Part shown: one piece after another, positions 25,789 to 34,524 of the stretch
Numbering within the stretch: the stretch's first letter is position 1
How the letters are laid out: every line of letters starts with the position of its first letter
NCBI RefSeq assembly: GCF_024438035.1
Contig: NZ_JANFQF010000016.1
Span: 62,001 to 126,000 of the forward strand
Direction: 5' to 3'
Origin: Rhodococcus tibetensis
Lineage (GTDB): Bacteria > Actinomycetota > Actinomycetes > Mycobacteriales > Mycobacteriaceae
DNA: 64,000 nt
Translations under genes and position numbers: made by a program
The notes under the pieces: model-generated
Database searches by the model: none
Seen by the model: only the letters and a program-made list of their open reading frames with translations
Told to the model about the DNA's origin: nothing

Positions 25789-26340
25789 CTTTTCCCGGCG
25801 ACTGCGGGGCGGTCGCTTCCCGCTCTGGAGGTAACGCTGCACGAAGCTGTGCGGCAGGTCGATGACGGCGAGCACGACGAGGTCGGATTGCCTTCGGCCC
25901 GAATGCCCGAACACGGTGCGGGTCAGTGCCCCCATCAGGGCGGCCGTGTCCCTGTCGGCAGCCTCGACCTCGGCTTGCAGCGCCGGGTCGAGGTCGAGGT
26001 GCCGTACGTCCTCCCGGCGCAGGCGATCGAGTAGCAGCGTGTCCTGCGGGGTCTCGATGCAGTGGTCGTAGAACGCGAGGGCGAGCCGCACCGCCGCCTC
26101 GGCTGGGTTCTCTGCGGTGTCGCTTCCTCCGGGCCGGACCTGCTGGGTGCGCCGGACCGCCCGTAGCCACGTGCGTACCAGCAACTCGTCCACGGAGGCG
26201 AAGCGGTGATAGATCGACCCGGTCGGTGCACCGGCCTGTGCGGCGATCATCGTGATGGTCGCCGCACGGGGGCCGCGCTCGAGTATGACCTCGCGGGCAG
26301 CGTCGAGAAGGGCATCTGTGGAGAACGTCGTCCGGGCCAT
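25720..26340 (-). CDS. TetR family transcriptional regulator
   Basis: A 206-residue TetR protein. The N-terminal helix-turn-helix is intact: L-L-D-A-A-R-E-V-I-L-E-R-G, then T-I-T-M-I-A-A-Q-A-G-A-P-T-G-S-I-Y-H-R-F. The ligand domain ends with a proline/arginine-rich tail. It is divergent from the crotonase-fold gene, with a symmetric element right at that gene's start, so it is probably its repressor. It is not of the ArpA/ScbR receptor type. The 3' end lies antisense to the upstream monooxygenase. Confidence 0.9.
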   Translation of the reverse strand: MARTTFSTDALLDAAREVILERGPRAATITMIAAQAGAPTGSIYHRFASVDELLVRTWLRAVRRTQQVRPGGSDTAENPAEAAVRLALAFYDHCIETPQDTLLLDRLRREDVRHLDLDPALQAEVEAADRDTAALMGALTRTVFGHSGRRQSDLVVLAVIDLPHSFVQRYLQSGKRPPRSRREKLPDAVRAVLTDRNVPAEGLGEP

Positions 26341-26379
26341 GAGCGCATTCTTTCAGATCCGGGCGCTGGACATCACCAG

Positions 26380-26401
26380 TTCTAGAATATAGTTTCTAGA
26401 A
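26380..26401. promoter_or_regulatory. TetR operator over a leaderless promoter
   Basis: Two TTCTAGAA palindromes (26380-26387 and 26394-26401) flank a six-base centre, making a 22-base symmetric site. The centre, TATAGT (26388-26393), is itself a good -10 element, and ATG starts at 26402, eight bases on. Operator, promoter and start codon thus coincide, and the mRNA would be leaderless. Confidence 0.65.
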
Positions 26402-27097
26402 ATGACATTCTTTTCAATGACAGGTCCGGCACTGAACCGGGTAGGCGACGTGCTCGTCCTGCATCTCGGCTCGGACGAGAACCGGATGAATCCTGCCTGG
26501 ATGGACGCCGTCGAATCGCAGCTCGACGTGGTCGCAGCCGAGCGTGGGCCGATCGCACTCGTCACCATGGCAACCGGCAAGTTCTGGAGCAACGGGCTCG
26601 ACCTGCAATGGCTGATGGCCAACGCGGACGCGATTCCCGCCTTCAGTGCACGCGTGGAGGCATTGTTCGCCCGGGTGCTGGCGCTCGGGGTACCCACGGT
26701 CGCGGCGATCCAGGGCCACGCCTTCGGGGCGGGGGCGATGTTCGCCCTCGCACACGATCAGCACGTGATGCGCGCTGACCGCGGCTACTTCTGTTTCCCC
26801 GAGGTCGACATCCAGATCCCGTTCTCCGTCGGCATGACCGAACTCATTCGCGCGAAACTGCCGATCCCCACCGCGAACGCGGCCATGACCACCGGCCGCC
26901 GATACAGCGGCGCCGAGGCCCTGGCCGCCGGCATCGTCGAGCGGACAGCCGAGGAAGACGACGTAGTCCCCGCCGCTGTGGAACTAGCGAGAACACTGGC
27001 TCCCAAAGCCGGCCCCACCTTGCGGACGATCAAGGAGCGTCTTTATTGCACCGCCCTGGAAGGGCTGTCCCAATTGGAGGCGTCTGGTCACCACTGA
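26402..27097 (+). CDS. Enoyl-CoA hydratase/isomerase (crotonase) family protein
   Basis: A 231-residue crotonase-fold protein, slightly short for the family. The first oxyanion-hole segment is M-A-T-G-K-F-W-S-N-G-L-D near residue 60. The second is A-I-Q-G-H-A-F-G-A-G near 102. R-G-Y-F-C-F-P-E-V-D-I near 125 matches the delta3,delta2-enoyl-CoA isomerase type, with Glu as the likely base. It probably acts on an unsaturated acyl-CoA. It overlaps the convergent P450 gene by ten bases. A second in-frame ATG at 26417 exists, but the promoter spacing favours 26402. Confidence 0.87.
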   Translation: MTFFSMTGPALNRVGDVLVLHLGSDENRMNPAWMDAVESQLDVVAAERGPIALVTMATGKFWSNGLDLQWLMANADAIPAFSARVEALFARVLALGVPTVAAIQGHAFGAGAMFALAHDQHVMRADRGYFCFPEVDIQIPFSVGMTELIRAKLPIPTANAAMTTGRRYSGAEALAAGIVERTAEEDDVVPAAVELARTLAPKAGPTLRTIKERLYCTALEGLSQLEASGHH

Positions 27098-28320
27098 ACG
27101 GGTAACGACGTCGGCCGTCGCAGGATCACGCCCGAATCCCACTGCAGGGAACCAGGGTCCGCGGCGAGTTCAAGTTTCGGAAATTCGGCGGCCAGACGGA
27201 CGAGCGCCGTCGTGATCTCCATTCGGGCCAACGAGGCGCCCATGCAGTGGTGCATCCCGTAGCCGAATTGCAGGTGGCGCTTCCCGTTCCGGAACGGGTC
27301 GATGAGTTCGGGCTCCGGGAAGACCTCGGGATCCCGGTTCGCGGCGAACGCGTCGGCGTACACCACGGCATCCACCGGAATGACCCCACCGCGCAGCTGA
27401 ACCTCCCGAGTGGCGATCCGGGGGAACGTCGAAATGGTCCCGAGGGGAAGTACCCGCAGCAACTCCTCGACGATTTTCGGCGCCGACTCGGGATGCTCCA
27501 CCAGTAGATTCCAGAGTCCGGGTGCCTGCAACAGCACGTACGCGGCCTTCGTGAGCACGGACAGCACATTCTGGTCGGCGCCGAGCACCGACCCCAGGAG
27601 GATCGCAACGAGTTCTTCGTCGGACAGCGGCGGATTCACCTCGCCGCGTGCCGAAAGGAAGCGGTCGATCAGACCGCCCGGCTCCGTTGGGCGTTTGCGC
27701 TGCACCAGGTCGGTGACGTAGTGGTAGACGAGCCAGAAGTGCTCGAGTAGATCCGGAATGTCCTCGTCGTGTGCCAGTTGCACCACCCGCGACGACGGGC
27801 GGAAGTAGTCGATGTCCTCCTCGGGGATCCCGAGGAAGCGGACATTCACCTCGATGGGAAGCCTATCGAGCACCGTGCCGAACAAGTCGGGGTTTTCCTG
27901 GCCGCGGAGCAGCGCGATCCGCCGGTCGAGGAGCCGGTGCACCGAGTCTTCCAGGCTCTCCACCGATGCGGGACTGTAATCGGAGTTGACGAAGCCCTTC
28001 ATTCTTCCGTGGTCCGGGGCGTCCAGGTTCAGAAGGAGGTCGGGAGGCATCGTCGTGGGCAGAAAGCTCGGACCGTCCTCCCTGTTGGTGTCCGTGCGGC
28101 CGAAAGATGGATCCGTCAGAACTTTCAGGACGTCGTCGTATCGAGTGATGTGCAGAGCCGTGTGACCGCTCGGTAGCGTGATCTCCGGCAGACCGGTCGG
28201 GCCTTGCGGATTCGCCGGGGTGTACGCAATCGGTGGGTCGAGATTCGGTATGTCGGAGACAGACACGGCGATGCCGCGTCCGTCCTGCAGTAGAGCTGAT
28301 GTCGCGATCCCGATAGTCAT
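27088..28320 (-). CDS. Cytochrome P450 of the AfsA operon
   Basis: A 410-residue soluble bacterial P450. The heme loop F-G-Y-G-M-H-H-C-M-G (352-361) has the thiolate Cys359. The E-x-x-R motif is E286-R289. The I-helix reads G-A-D-Q-N at 247-251: the acid is kept, but the usual following threonine is replaced by Gln, which can alter oxygen activation as in some biosynthetic P450s. AAGGAG precedes ATG 28320. It is the third gene of a leftward operon after afsA-like and HAD genes, 22 bases from the latter. By analogy with Streptomyces signal clusters that pair AfsA, phosphatase and P450, it may oxidise the signal side chain (inference). Confidence 0.9.
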   Translation of the reverse strand: MTIGIATSALLQDGRGIAVSVSDIPNLDPPIAYTPANPQGPTGLPEITLPSGHTALHITRYDDVLKVLTDPSFGRTDTNREDGPSFLPTTMPPDLLLNLDAPDHGRMKGFVNSDYSPASVESLEDSVHRLLDRRIALLRGQENPDLFGTVLDRLPIEVNVRFLGIPEEDIDYFRPSSRVVQLAHDEDIPDLLEHFWLVYHYVTDLVQRKRPTEPGGLIDRFLSARGEVNPPLSDEELVAILLGSVLGADQNVLSVLTKAAYVLLQAPGLWNLLVEHPESAPKIVEELLRVLPLGTISTFPRIATREVQLRGGVIPVDAVVYADAFAANRDPEVFPEPELIDPFRNGKRHLQFGYGMHHCMGASLARMEITTALVRLAAEFPKLELAADPGSLQWDSGVILRRPTSLPVQW

Positions 28321-28342
28321 TTAGCACTCCTTCGTCTCAGGT

Positions 28343-29008
28343 TCACAGCACCGCGGGGATGCCGGTCAGTCGGGACAGTTCACTCGCAGCCTGACCATTG
28401 CTCCGAAAATGGATCGCCTGCCAGCCGCGCCGGCGGGCGGCATCGACGTTCTGCGCGAGATCGTCGATCAGAATGCACTGGGACGCATCGACACCGGCAA
28501 CCTTCTCCGCGATCGCGAAAATCTGCTCGTCGGGCTTCCTGGCACCGACCAGGCAGGAGTCGACGAGGGCATCGAGTGGACCGGCCGGCTCGATGATGGC
28601 TCGCCAGTACGGTTCCCACTCGACCACGTTGTTCGACAAGACTCCGACACGATGACCATATGCCTTCAGACCACGAAGAGCAGAGGCCATCGCGGAGTTG
28701 ACCACGATTCCGTCGAACCACTGCTCGCCGAACGTCTCCAGTCGCGCTCGGGACAGATCCAGGTCTGGATCCGCTGCCGCGAGGTGTTCGCGCAACCGGG
28801 AACCCCACTCCCGCTCGGTGATCTGCGCCAACTCGATGGGTGCGAGTGGATGCGCGCCGAGGTCGTCGCCGACGGCCTGCATCGCAGCCTGCAGCGCCGC
28901 CGGTGTGATTCCGGTCTTCGTCTCGTAAGTCGAGAAGAGTTCGGCGAGCGGGGGTGATAGAACTCCACCGAAATCGAACCAGACGAAGGGGTTCTCACGT
29001 TCCGTCAT
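28343..29008 (-). CDS. HAD family hydrolase, probable phosphatase
   Basis: A 221-residue HAD subfamily IA protein. Motif I is W-F-D-F-G-G-V-L, the YihX-like variant in which the second Asp of D-x-D is Gly. Motif II is V-L-S-N-N near residue 125. The lysine is in G-A-R-K-P-D near 158, and motif IV is I-L-I-D-D-L near 185. YihX-type enzymes with this motif I are active phosphatases. ATG at 29008 overlaps the afsA-like stop (ATGA), so the two are coupled. A role in dephosphorylating a butenolide-phosphate intermediate is consistent with known gamma-butyrolactone pathways but inferred. Confidence 0.87.
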   Translation of the reverse strand: MTERENPFVWFDFGGVLSPPLAELFSTYETKTGITPAALQAAMQAVGDDLGAHPLAPIELAQITEREWGSRLREHLAAADPDLDLSRARLETFGEQWFDGIVVNSAMASALRGLKAYGHRVGVLSNNVVEWEPYWRAIIEPAGPLDALVDSCLVGARKPDEQIFAIAEKVAGVDASQCILIDDLAQNVDAARRRGWQAIHFRSNGQAASELSRLTGIPAVL

Positions 29009-30003
29009 CGGACCACGCGATCGAGAGCCGAGGTGAGCGCGCTGACTCGCTGCAAGGTAACTCGGCCGTGGGCAATCTGCCTACCCTCTTGGGCGAGCGC
29101 GACGGAGAAAACAACTTGGCGCGAGCAGATCTCGGCCTCTGCGACGGCAGCGCAGTCCGTTGGCAACTCGAGTTCGCCGAAGCTCTCGAACACCGCATCG
29201 CATCCCACGAGTACGAGCATGCGGGGCGACAGCCCGAATACTTCGTGGGCGGCGACGAGGGCGGTCTGACGCATGGCCTCGAAGATCAAGGCCCCGGGAA
29301 CGTGGTCGAGTGGATGATCGAAGAGACCGGGGTGGGACTGATCTACCAGGACCTGGCTGCGCACGGTGTCCCCCTGTAGGGCGACGCGGCTCAGCACCAC
29401 GTTGTCGAACGAGTGCCGCGCCACCTCGCGCGGCTCTACCCGCTCGTGCAAAGGGTAGGGGCGAACCGGCTCGAGACCCAGTTGTGAACGTCCTTTGTGA
29501 CGGAGACGATCCCATGCTTCGCCGGGCATCCACTGAATGGTCATGCTCATCCTGGCTGCAGCGGCTCCGTCGAGTGCGAGCGTCATCGCCAGGGTGATTC
29601 CGACGATCTCCGTGCCGCGTCTTTTCTCCGCGGTGATCGTCGCATCGAGGACGCCGCTCGCCGGGGCAGCCCCTACCCGGACCGCGTCGAGGTCGGTGAT
29701 TTCCAATGCCCCTGAGTTGAACACGAACTTGGCGTCGAGCGGAGCATCGACATGGCGGTGAGAGATGAGGATCGAAGCCTGCCGGAAGGTCTCGAGGAGA
29801 AGCAGTGGGTCGTACTGTCGCACAACGATATTGTGGTCGCTGTAGTAACTGTGAACGCGCGGAAGTTGCACGCCGAGGCGGAATTGCGGGTAGCTCTCGC
29901 AGATGATGTCAGTGAGGAAGACTTCGCAGATCGCGGCGCGGTGGACGTGTGCTCGGGGAATGGCAGTCGAGTATGACAATGCTGGTTCGAGGACGGCGGT
30001 CAT
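29005..30003 (-). CDS. AfsA family gamma-butyrolactone-type signal synthase
   Basis: A 332-residue protein with the duplicated hotdog domain of A-factor synthase. Each half carries the same E-x-x-R-Q helix: L-L-L-E-T-F-R-Q near residue 75 and L-I-F-E-A-M-R-Q near residue 240. In the second half it follows D-H-V-P-G-A. Streptomyces AfsA condenses a beta-ketoacyl-ACP/CoA with dihydroxyacetone phosphate, the committed step of butyrolactone signals. GAAAGGA lies just upstream of ATG 30003, which overrides a longer open frame. It heads the operon afsA-like/HAD/P450 and follows a 500-base region without recognised genes. Confidence 0.9.
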   Translation of the reverse strand: MTAVLEPALSYSTAIPRAHVHRAAICEVFLTDIICESYPQFRLGVQLPRVHSYYSDHNIVVRQYDPLLLLETFRQASILISHRHVDAPLDAKFVFNSGALEITDLDAVRVGAAPASGVLDATITAEKRRGTEIVGITLAMTLALDGAAAARMSMTIQWMPGEAWDRLRHKGRSQLGLEPVRPYPLHERVEPREVARHSFDNVVLSRVALQGDTVRSQVLVDQSHPGLFDHPLDHVPGALIFEAMRQTALVAAHEVFGLSPRMLVLVGCDAVFESFGELELPTDCAAVAEAEICSRQVVFSVALAQEGRQIAHGRVTLQRVSALTSALDRVVR

Positions 30004-30510
30004 GTCGATTCCTTTCGTTGACAGATGAATCCACGCGGCGGTGACCCACGCCCTGCTACGGACGGCATGAAGAAGAGGCGCGGCCGACGAGAGAACACGA
30101 CGGTCGTGCTGAGCGAAGAGGGCGGGAGGTTCCGCAGCGCAGGGGCGAGGAGCTCGGGGTCTCGTCGCGGTCCGGCTGGGCCGGTGGTTGCGCACGATCA
30201 GTGAATACCGGGGAGTGGGGGTCGTCAACACTTGCAACCGAAGAGTTCACAGTCGGCGCCTCGCCATTGCTGGAGACGGTGCCGACGGAAGAGGCGTGAC
30301 CTGCGGAATTGTTTCTCCGGATGGGTATTTGTGCTGGTCGAGCGTGGCAGGCGTCACAACCGGCGTACGGGCTGCAGGGCGCGGAATGTTACCCCCGGGT
30401 ATGGCGCGTGGGAATCGGTGGGCGTAGCCGGGCGATGCTATGTTGCCCTCGCCGGGTGTGGGCGAGATGAGCCTGCGCGCGGACAGAGTTGACAGCGGAG
30501 GGGTTCGGGG
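30004..30510. other. Long divergent intergenic region, no gene recognised
   Basis: This 507-base stretch separates the leftward afsA-like operon from the rightward DUF4185 gene. Short open frames exist on both strands, but none has a ribosome site with convincing codon use. I see no clear palindrome of the butyrolactone-receptor (ARE) type. TATGTT at 30439-30444 is a possible -10 for the right-hand gene. Confidence 0.5.
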
Positions 30511-31983
30511 ATGTCGAAGAGATGGGTCGCGTCTTTCGCGGCGGTGGCTATCGGTTCGGGCGTGATCGTCTACTCGAATCAGAGCTCGGCCGTTGCCGAA
30601 CCCGAAACGGTGTCCAACGGGGTGCCGGGCAGTGGTTCGTGTGCCAGTGACAGCACCAATGAAACCGGTTCGCTCATCCCGGAAAAGCTCGAAGTTCCGA
30701 TCCCTTACCCGAAGATCACCACCGTTCCGTACCCGGCACCGACCACGGAACCCACGCGTATCGCTCCGCCACCGCTACCCGCGGACCCCTGCCTGGATCC
30801 CTGCCCCGACCTCACCGACGAGACCGATCTCGAATCGGGGAATCTGTCGAGCGTACTGAACATCCCGGATGTCAGCGTGAAGTTCACCCCGTTCCACCTC
30901 GGAATTCCGGTCCCCGGTGCGGACGTCGCCCTACCACCTCCACCACCACTGGTTCATCCCGCAACCGAGGAAGCCCCTCGGAGCCCCGCCCCGGCAACCC
31001 CCGAGATCGGTGAAGTGACCCGTGTCGCGAAGGTGACGGGGGCCGGTTCCGTCAGCCGGACCGACAAGCGCTACCAGGTCAACGGTACCGACCTGGGCAT
31101 CATGTGGGAGAGCGCGCCCGATCAGGTCGCGGTCGCCTTCGGTGACACCGTCGGCAAGGGATTCATGCCGCCCGGTGGCCAGGGTGGCGACTGGCGCAGC
31201 AACGTCCTGGGCTTCAGTTCCGACCGCAACCTCGCAGACGGGATGAGCCTCGACAGCATGGTGCAGGACAGCCGTTGCCATGCGGCGGAACTGCTGGACA
31301 GTAGAAAACTCGACAACGTCGAGATCACGACCATTCCGACGTCCGGGTTCGCGGTCGGAAACAGGCAGTACCTGAGCTACATGTCGATTCGGACGTGGAA
31401 CAGCATTCCCGCCACGTGGTGGACGAACTATGGTGGCATCGCCTACTCGGATGACGGCGGTTCCACGTGGACCAAGGACCCCTACGCCAAATGGGACAAC
31501 ATCTTCGGCGTCACCAAGTTCCAGGTGGCCTCGATGGTTCCGGTCGGCGACTTCGTCTACATGTTCGGCACCCCCAACACCCGGCTGGGTTCGATCGGCC
31601 TCGCCCGGGTTCCCGCCGATCAGGTGCTCAACAAGTCGGCGTACCAGTACTGGCACAACGGCAACTGGACTCCGGTCGGTGGATTCAACGAGGCGACCCC
31701 AATCGTGAACGCGCCGGCCGGCGAACTGTCCGTGCGGTACGAGGAGGCCACCGGCAAGTGGCAGATGTCCTACCTCGACACCTCCAAGGCGGCCATTGTT
31801 CTCCGGGAATCCGACTCACCGCAGGGTGAATGGTCCGAGGGCGCCCGGCTGGTCAGTGCCATGGAGTATCCGGAGCTGTACGGCGGTTTCATCCACCCGT
31901 GGTCGAGCGGTGAAGATCTGTACTTCACTATGTCGACGTGGTCCGACTACAACGTGTTCCTGATGAGGGCGAAGGTCGAGTAG
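30511..31983 (+). CDS. Exported DUF4185 protein, possible arabinan-active glycosidase
   Basis: A 490-residue secreted protein. The signal peptide covers about residues 1-30, with cleavage after A-V-A before E-P-E. Then comes a Pro-rich, Cys-containing stalk (about 31-170: P-Y-P, A-P-P-P-L-P, D-P-C-L-D-P-C) and a DUF4185 domain (about 175-490) with repeated beta strands such as D-L-G-I-M-W-E-S, Y-S-D-D-G-G-S-T-W and G-G-F-I-H-P-W. DUF4185 proteins have been reported as endo-D-arabinanases (GH183), which fits remodelling of the arabinogalactan wall of this group, but activity here is inferred. GGAGGGG precedes the ATG. Confidence 0.83.
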   Translation: MSKRWVASFAAVAIGSGVIVYSNQSSAVAEPETVSNGVPGSGSCASDSTNETGSLIPEKLEVPIPYPKITTVPYPAPTTEPTRIAPPPLPADPCLDPCPDLTDETDLESGNLSSVLNIPDVSVKFTPFHLGIPVPGADVALPPPPPLVHPATEEAPRSPAPATPEIGEVTRVAKVTGAGSVSRTDKRYQVNGTDLGIMWESAPDQVAVAFGDTVGKGFMPPGGQGGDWRSNVLGFSSDRNLADGMSLDSMVQDSRCHAAELLDSRKLDNVEITTIPTSGFAVGNRQYLSYMSIRTWNSIPATWWTNYGGIAYSDDGGSTWTKDPYAKWDNIFGVTKFQVASMVPVGDFVYMFGTPNTRLGSIGLARVPADQVLNKSAYQYWHNGNWTPVGGFNEATPIVNAPAGELSVRYEEATGKWQMSYLDTSKAAIVLRESDSPQGEWSEGARLVSAMEYPELYGGFIHPWSSGEDLYFTMSTWSDYNVFLMRAKVE

Positions 31984-31997
31984 GCGCAGCCGCCTAC
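31980..31997. terminator. Shared bidirectional hairpin at convergent stops
   Basis: GTAGGCG (31980-31986), a 4-base loop, and CGCCTAC (31991-31997). The stop codon of the DUF4185 gene lies in the left arm and that of the SfnB-family gene in the right arm. There is no T-run. Confidence 0.55.
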
Positions 31998-33205
31998 AGC
32001 AGCCCGTGCCGGGGCGGAACGGTCCCTGACAGCGTCCACCGGCCGATGTGCTGGATCTTCCACCGGGTGGGGTCGTGCAAGGTATGGGTACGGGCGTCAC
32101 GCCAGTAGCGGGACAGATTGGCCGACTCCGACGCACTCCGCGTGCCCCCGAGCTCGAACAGCACGGACGACGCCTCGAGTGACGCCCGTGCCGACGCCAC
32201 CTTGGCAGCGGCCGCGTCGATCGAGGCGACCGCAGCCGTCGACTCGGTCAGGCTCGTGCGTGCAGTATCGATGCTCCGGGCACCCTCTCGCAGCATTGCG
32301 GTGGCCGCCCGAACCGCCAGCGATGCTTCACCGGCCAGTTGGATGAGCAGCGGGTCGTCGACGGCGTCCGCGACACCGGCTTCGAAGTACGGCCGCGACC
32401 GGTGTGCTGATCGGACTGCCTCGTTCAGCGCTGCCGACGCGATTCCTGTGTCGATGGCTGCGTGCAGAATCTGGGCCTGTGAACCGTACGTGGTGGGTGC
32501 GTCGAAGATCGGGGAGAACGGCACGACGTGTGACGCGGGCACCCGCACGGAGTCGAGGGTGACGGTGCCGCTCGCCGTGGTTCTCTGGCCCATGCCGTCC
32601 CAGTCGTCGACGATCGAGAGGCCCGACGCAGATCTCGGCACGTAAGCAACAGCTTTGGCGGGTTTGCCGGTCGCTGTGGTGGTTCCGCGAAGTGTGGCGC
32701 GTACCGCGATCCAGTCGGCGAAGAGGGCGCCGGTGCAGTAGAACTTCTTTCCATCGACCACGAAGTCGGTACCGTCCTCGAGGAGAGTGGTGGCGTCGAC
32801 GTCGATGGTTTTCGTCCCCCGCTCGCTTTGCGCATTCGCGAACTGCGCACCGGCGAGAACTTCCTTGTAGAAGAACTCGCGTTGTTCCGCAGTCCCCTGG
32901 AGCCGCAACACTTCCAGGAACGTGTAGTGGCTGTGCGGGATCTGCGCGATACTCGGATCAGCCTCCCCGAGAAGGCGAAATACCTCGGTCAGCGTTTCGG
33001 TTCGCGCATCGATTCCGCCATGCTCGCGCGGGACACTCAGCGTGAGCAGTCCGGAGCGCGCAAGAGCCCGCACCTCGTCGTATGGCAGTGTCCGGTCCGC
33101 GTCGCGGGCCGGCGCGTCGGCGGCGAACTGCGCGGCGAGATCGGCGGCGACGGCCAGGGCCTCCGCCTCGTCGGTGATCCGGTGGGCATTCTGGACGGCG
33201 GTCAT
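31994..33205 (-). CDS. sfnB: SfnB-family flavin-dependent sulfur-acquisition oxidoreductase
   Basis: A 403-residue acyl-CoA-dehydrogenase-fold flavoprotein of the SfnB/DszC group. Landmarks are L-T-L-S-V-P-R-E-H-G-G near residue 55, I-P-H-S-H-Y near 88, the flavin-site strand G-K-K-F-Y-C-T-G-A-L near 150, and the signature R-Y-W-R-D-A-R-T-H-T-L-H-D-P near the C-terminus. SfnB-type proteins take part in using dimethyl sulfone or other organosulfur compounds and need reduced FMN from a separate reductase. GGAGG precedes ATG 33205. It is third in an operon with two related genes; a strong hairpin separates it from them. Confidence 0.85.
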   Translation of the reverse strand: MTAVQNAHRITDEAEALAVAADLAAQFAADAPARDADRTLPYDEVRALARSGLLTLSVPREHGGIDARTETLTEVFRLLGEADPSIAQIPHSHYTFLEVLRLQGTAEQREFFYKEVLAGAQFANAQSERGTKTIDVDATTLLEDGTDFVVDGKKFYCTGALFADWIAVRATLRGTTTATGKPAKAVAYVPRSASGLSIVDDWDGMGQRTTASGTVTLDSVRVPASHVVPFSPIFDAPTTYGSQAQILHAAIDTGIASAALNEAVRSAHRSRPYFEAGVADAVDDPLLIQLAGEASLAVRAATAMLREGARSIDTARTSLTESTAAVASIDAAAAKVASARASLEASSVLFELGGTRSASESANLSRYWRDARTHTLHDPTRWKIQHIGRWTLSGTVPPRHGLL

Positions 33206-33229
33206 GGTCCTCCGAGTGTGGTGACGTGC

Positions 33230-33263
33230 CGAGTCCGGCTACCGCTTGTGGTAGCCGGACTCG
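33230..33263. other. Perfect 14-bp hairpin inside the sulfur operon
   Basis: CGAGTCCGGCTACC (33230-33243) pairs fully with GGTAGCCGGACTCG (33250-33263) around a 6-base loop. It lies in the 98-base gap between the DszC-like gene and the SfnB-family gene. It could reduce read-through or protect mRNA ends, giving unequal expression within the operon. Confidence 0.6.
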
Positions 33264-33303
33264 ATGAACCGGAAATGCAGATTCGTCGGATTCGTCGGAA
33301 TTG

Positions 33304-34524
33304 TCACGTGTACCAAGTCGGTTCGGGAATCTCGCCGGTCAGAACGTAGCCGCCTACCTCACGGCGCTTGTACGCCACGGGATCGTGCAGGGTGTGCGTG
33401 CGCACGTTCCGCCAGAAGATGTCCAGCCCGACACTGTTGGAGGTGGCACGCGCACCCGTCAACTCGAACACCGTGGTCCCGATTTCGAGAGCGACGTCGG
33501 CGGCCCGGAGTTTCGCTGCGGCAATCCGCACGGCGAGATCGCCACGAGCCTGCTCGGTGAGATTCTCCCGTGCGTCGTGTAGGACCGCGTCGGACTCGCG
33601 ATTCACCTGATCGACGAAGGCCTCCACCGCCCACAGCTTCGCCTGCAAATCGCCGTAGCCTTCGCGCAGGTACCACTCGTCGGTGGCGAGTTCCTTGTTG
33701 TCGCCTCCGTAAGGCCAAGGTCGGGTGCGGGTTCGGGTGTACTCGACAGCCGTGTCCAGTGCGCCGCGGGCGATCCCGACGTAGAAATTAGCGAACACGA
33801 TTTCGAGTGCCGGGAAGTTCAGCGTGTTGTAAACCAAAGGCTGGAACTCCTTGTCCACGAACCCTGCGGCACCGGTCCAGTCCACCTCGACATCATTGAT
33901 TTCCACCGAACCGGAATCGGTGAGACGCTGGCCGAGGTTGTCCCAGTCACCGCGGAAGACGATGCCGTCCTGAGAGGTTGGGACGATCGCGAACACGTGG
34001 GTGGCGGTACCCTCGATGATGCCCTCGAGCACGGTGAGGTCGGTGGCGCGGCCCCCGGTGGAAAACGACTTCACGCCGTTGTACACGAGGCTGTCACCGC
34101 GGTCGACGATGGTGAGGTCGGTGTCACGTGGATTGACCGCGCCGCCGAAGAGGAAGTTGTTGCTGGTGTACAGCTCCTCGACCGCGCCGATCTGAGGTTC
34201 GGTGCCGACGAGCCGCACGGCCCAGGCCCACAGGTAGTGGTATCCGAGGAGTTGCCCGATCGAACCGTCTCCACGCGCGATCGCCCGAACCACTTGGTAC
34301 GCCGTCTCCCAGCGCTGTCCGCCGCCACCGAAGTCGGTGGGGCCGAGGAGAGTGACCAGTCCGCTGTCCTTGAGGAGCCGAACCTCCGCGTAGGGGGCGG
34401 CTCCGACGCGGTCGCGGTCGACGGCGTCTCGGGCGAGAATGTCGCTCACCTCGCGTGCGCGGGCGATCCACTCCGCGCTCGTGGTCGGGGTGTCCGCCCA
34501 AACCTTCTCTTCTGTGGTTGTCAT
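33304..34524 (-). CDS. DszC-like flavin-dependent monooxygenase
   Basis: A 406-residue ACAD-fold monooxygenase, the closest of the three here to dibenzothiophene monooxygenase DszC. Shared landmarks are G-D-G-S-I-G-Q-L-L-G-Y-H near residue 87, W-D-N-L-G-Q-R-L-T-D-S-G-S near 188, I-V-F-A-N-F-Y-V-G-I-A-R-G-A-L-D near 235, and F-W-R-N-V-R-T-H-T-L-H-D-P-V near 375. It should use FMNH2 and oxygen to oxidise a sulfur compound. The genuine substrate is unknown; DBT itself is not implied. ATG 34524 overlaps the upstream gene's stop by four bases, which shows coupling. Confidence 0.87.
   Translation of the reverse strand: MTTTEEKVWADTPTTSAEWIARAREVSDILARDAVDRDRVGAAPYAEVRLLKDSGLVTLLGPTDFGGGGQRWETAYQVVRAIARGDGSIGQLLGYHYLWAWAVRLVGTEPQIGAVEELYTSNNFLFGGAVNPRDTDLTIVDRGDSLVYNGVKSFSTGGRATDLTVLEGIIEGTATHVFAIVPTSQDGIVFRGDWDNLGQRLTDSGSVEINDVEVDWTGAAGFVDKEFQPLVYNTLNFPALEIVFANFYVGIARGALDTAVEYTRTRTRPWPYGGDNKELATDEWYLREGYGDLQAKLWAVEAFVDQVNRESDAVLHDARENLTEQARGDLAVRIAAAKLRAADVALEIGTTVFELTGARATSNSVGLDIFWRNVRTHTLHDPVAYKRREVGGYVLTGEIPEPTWYT

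Noticed and set aside
25720..26340. TetR as the butyrolactone receptor for the AfsA operon
   Set aside because: The sequence is not of ArpA/ScbR type, and its obvious operator lies at the crotonase gene, not at the afsA-like promoter.
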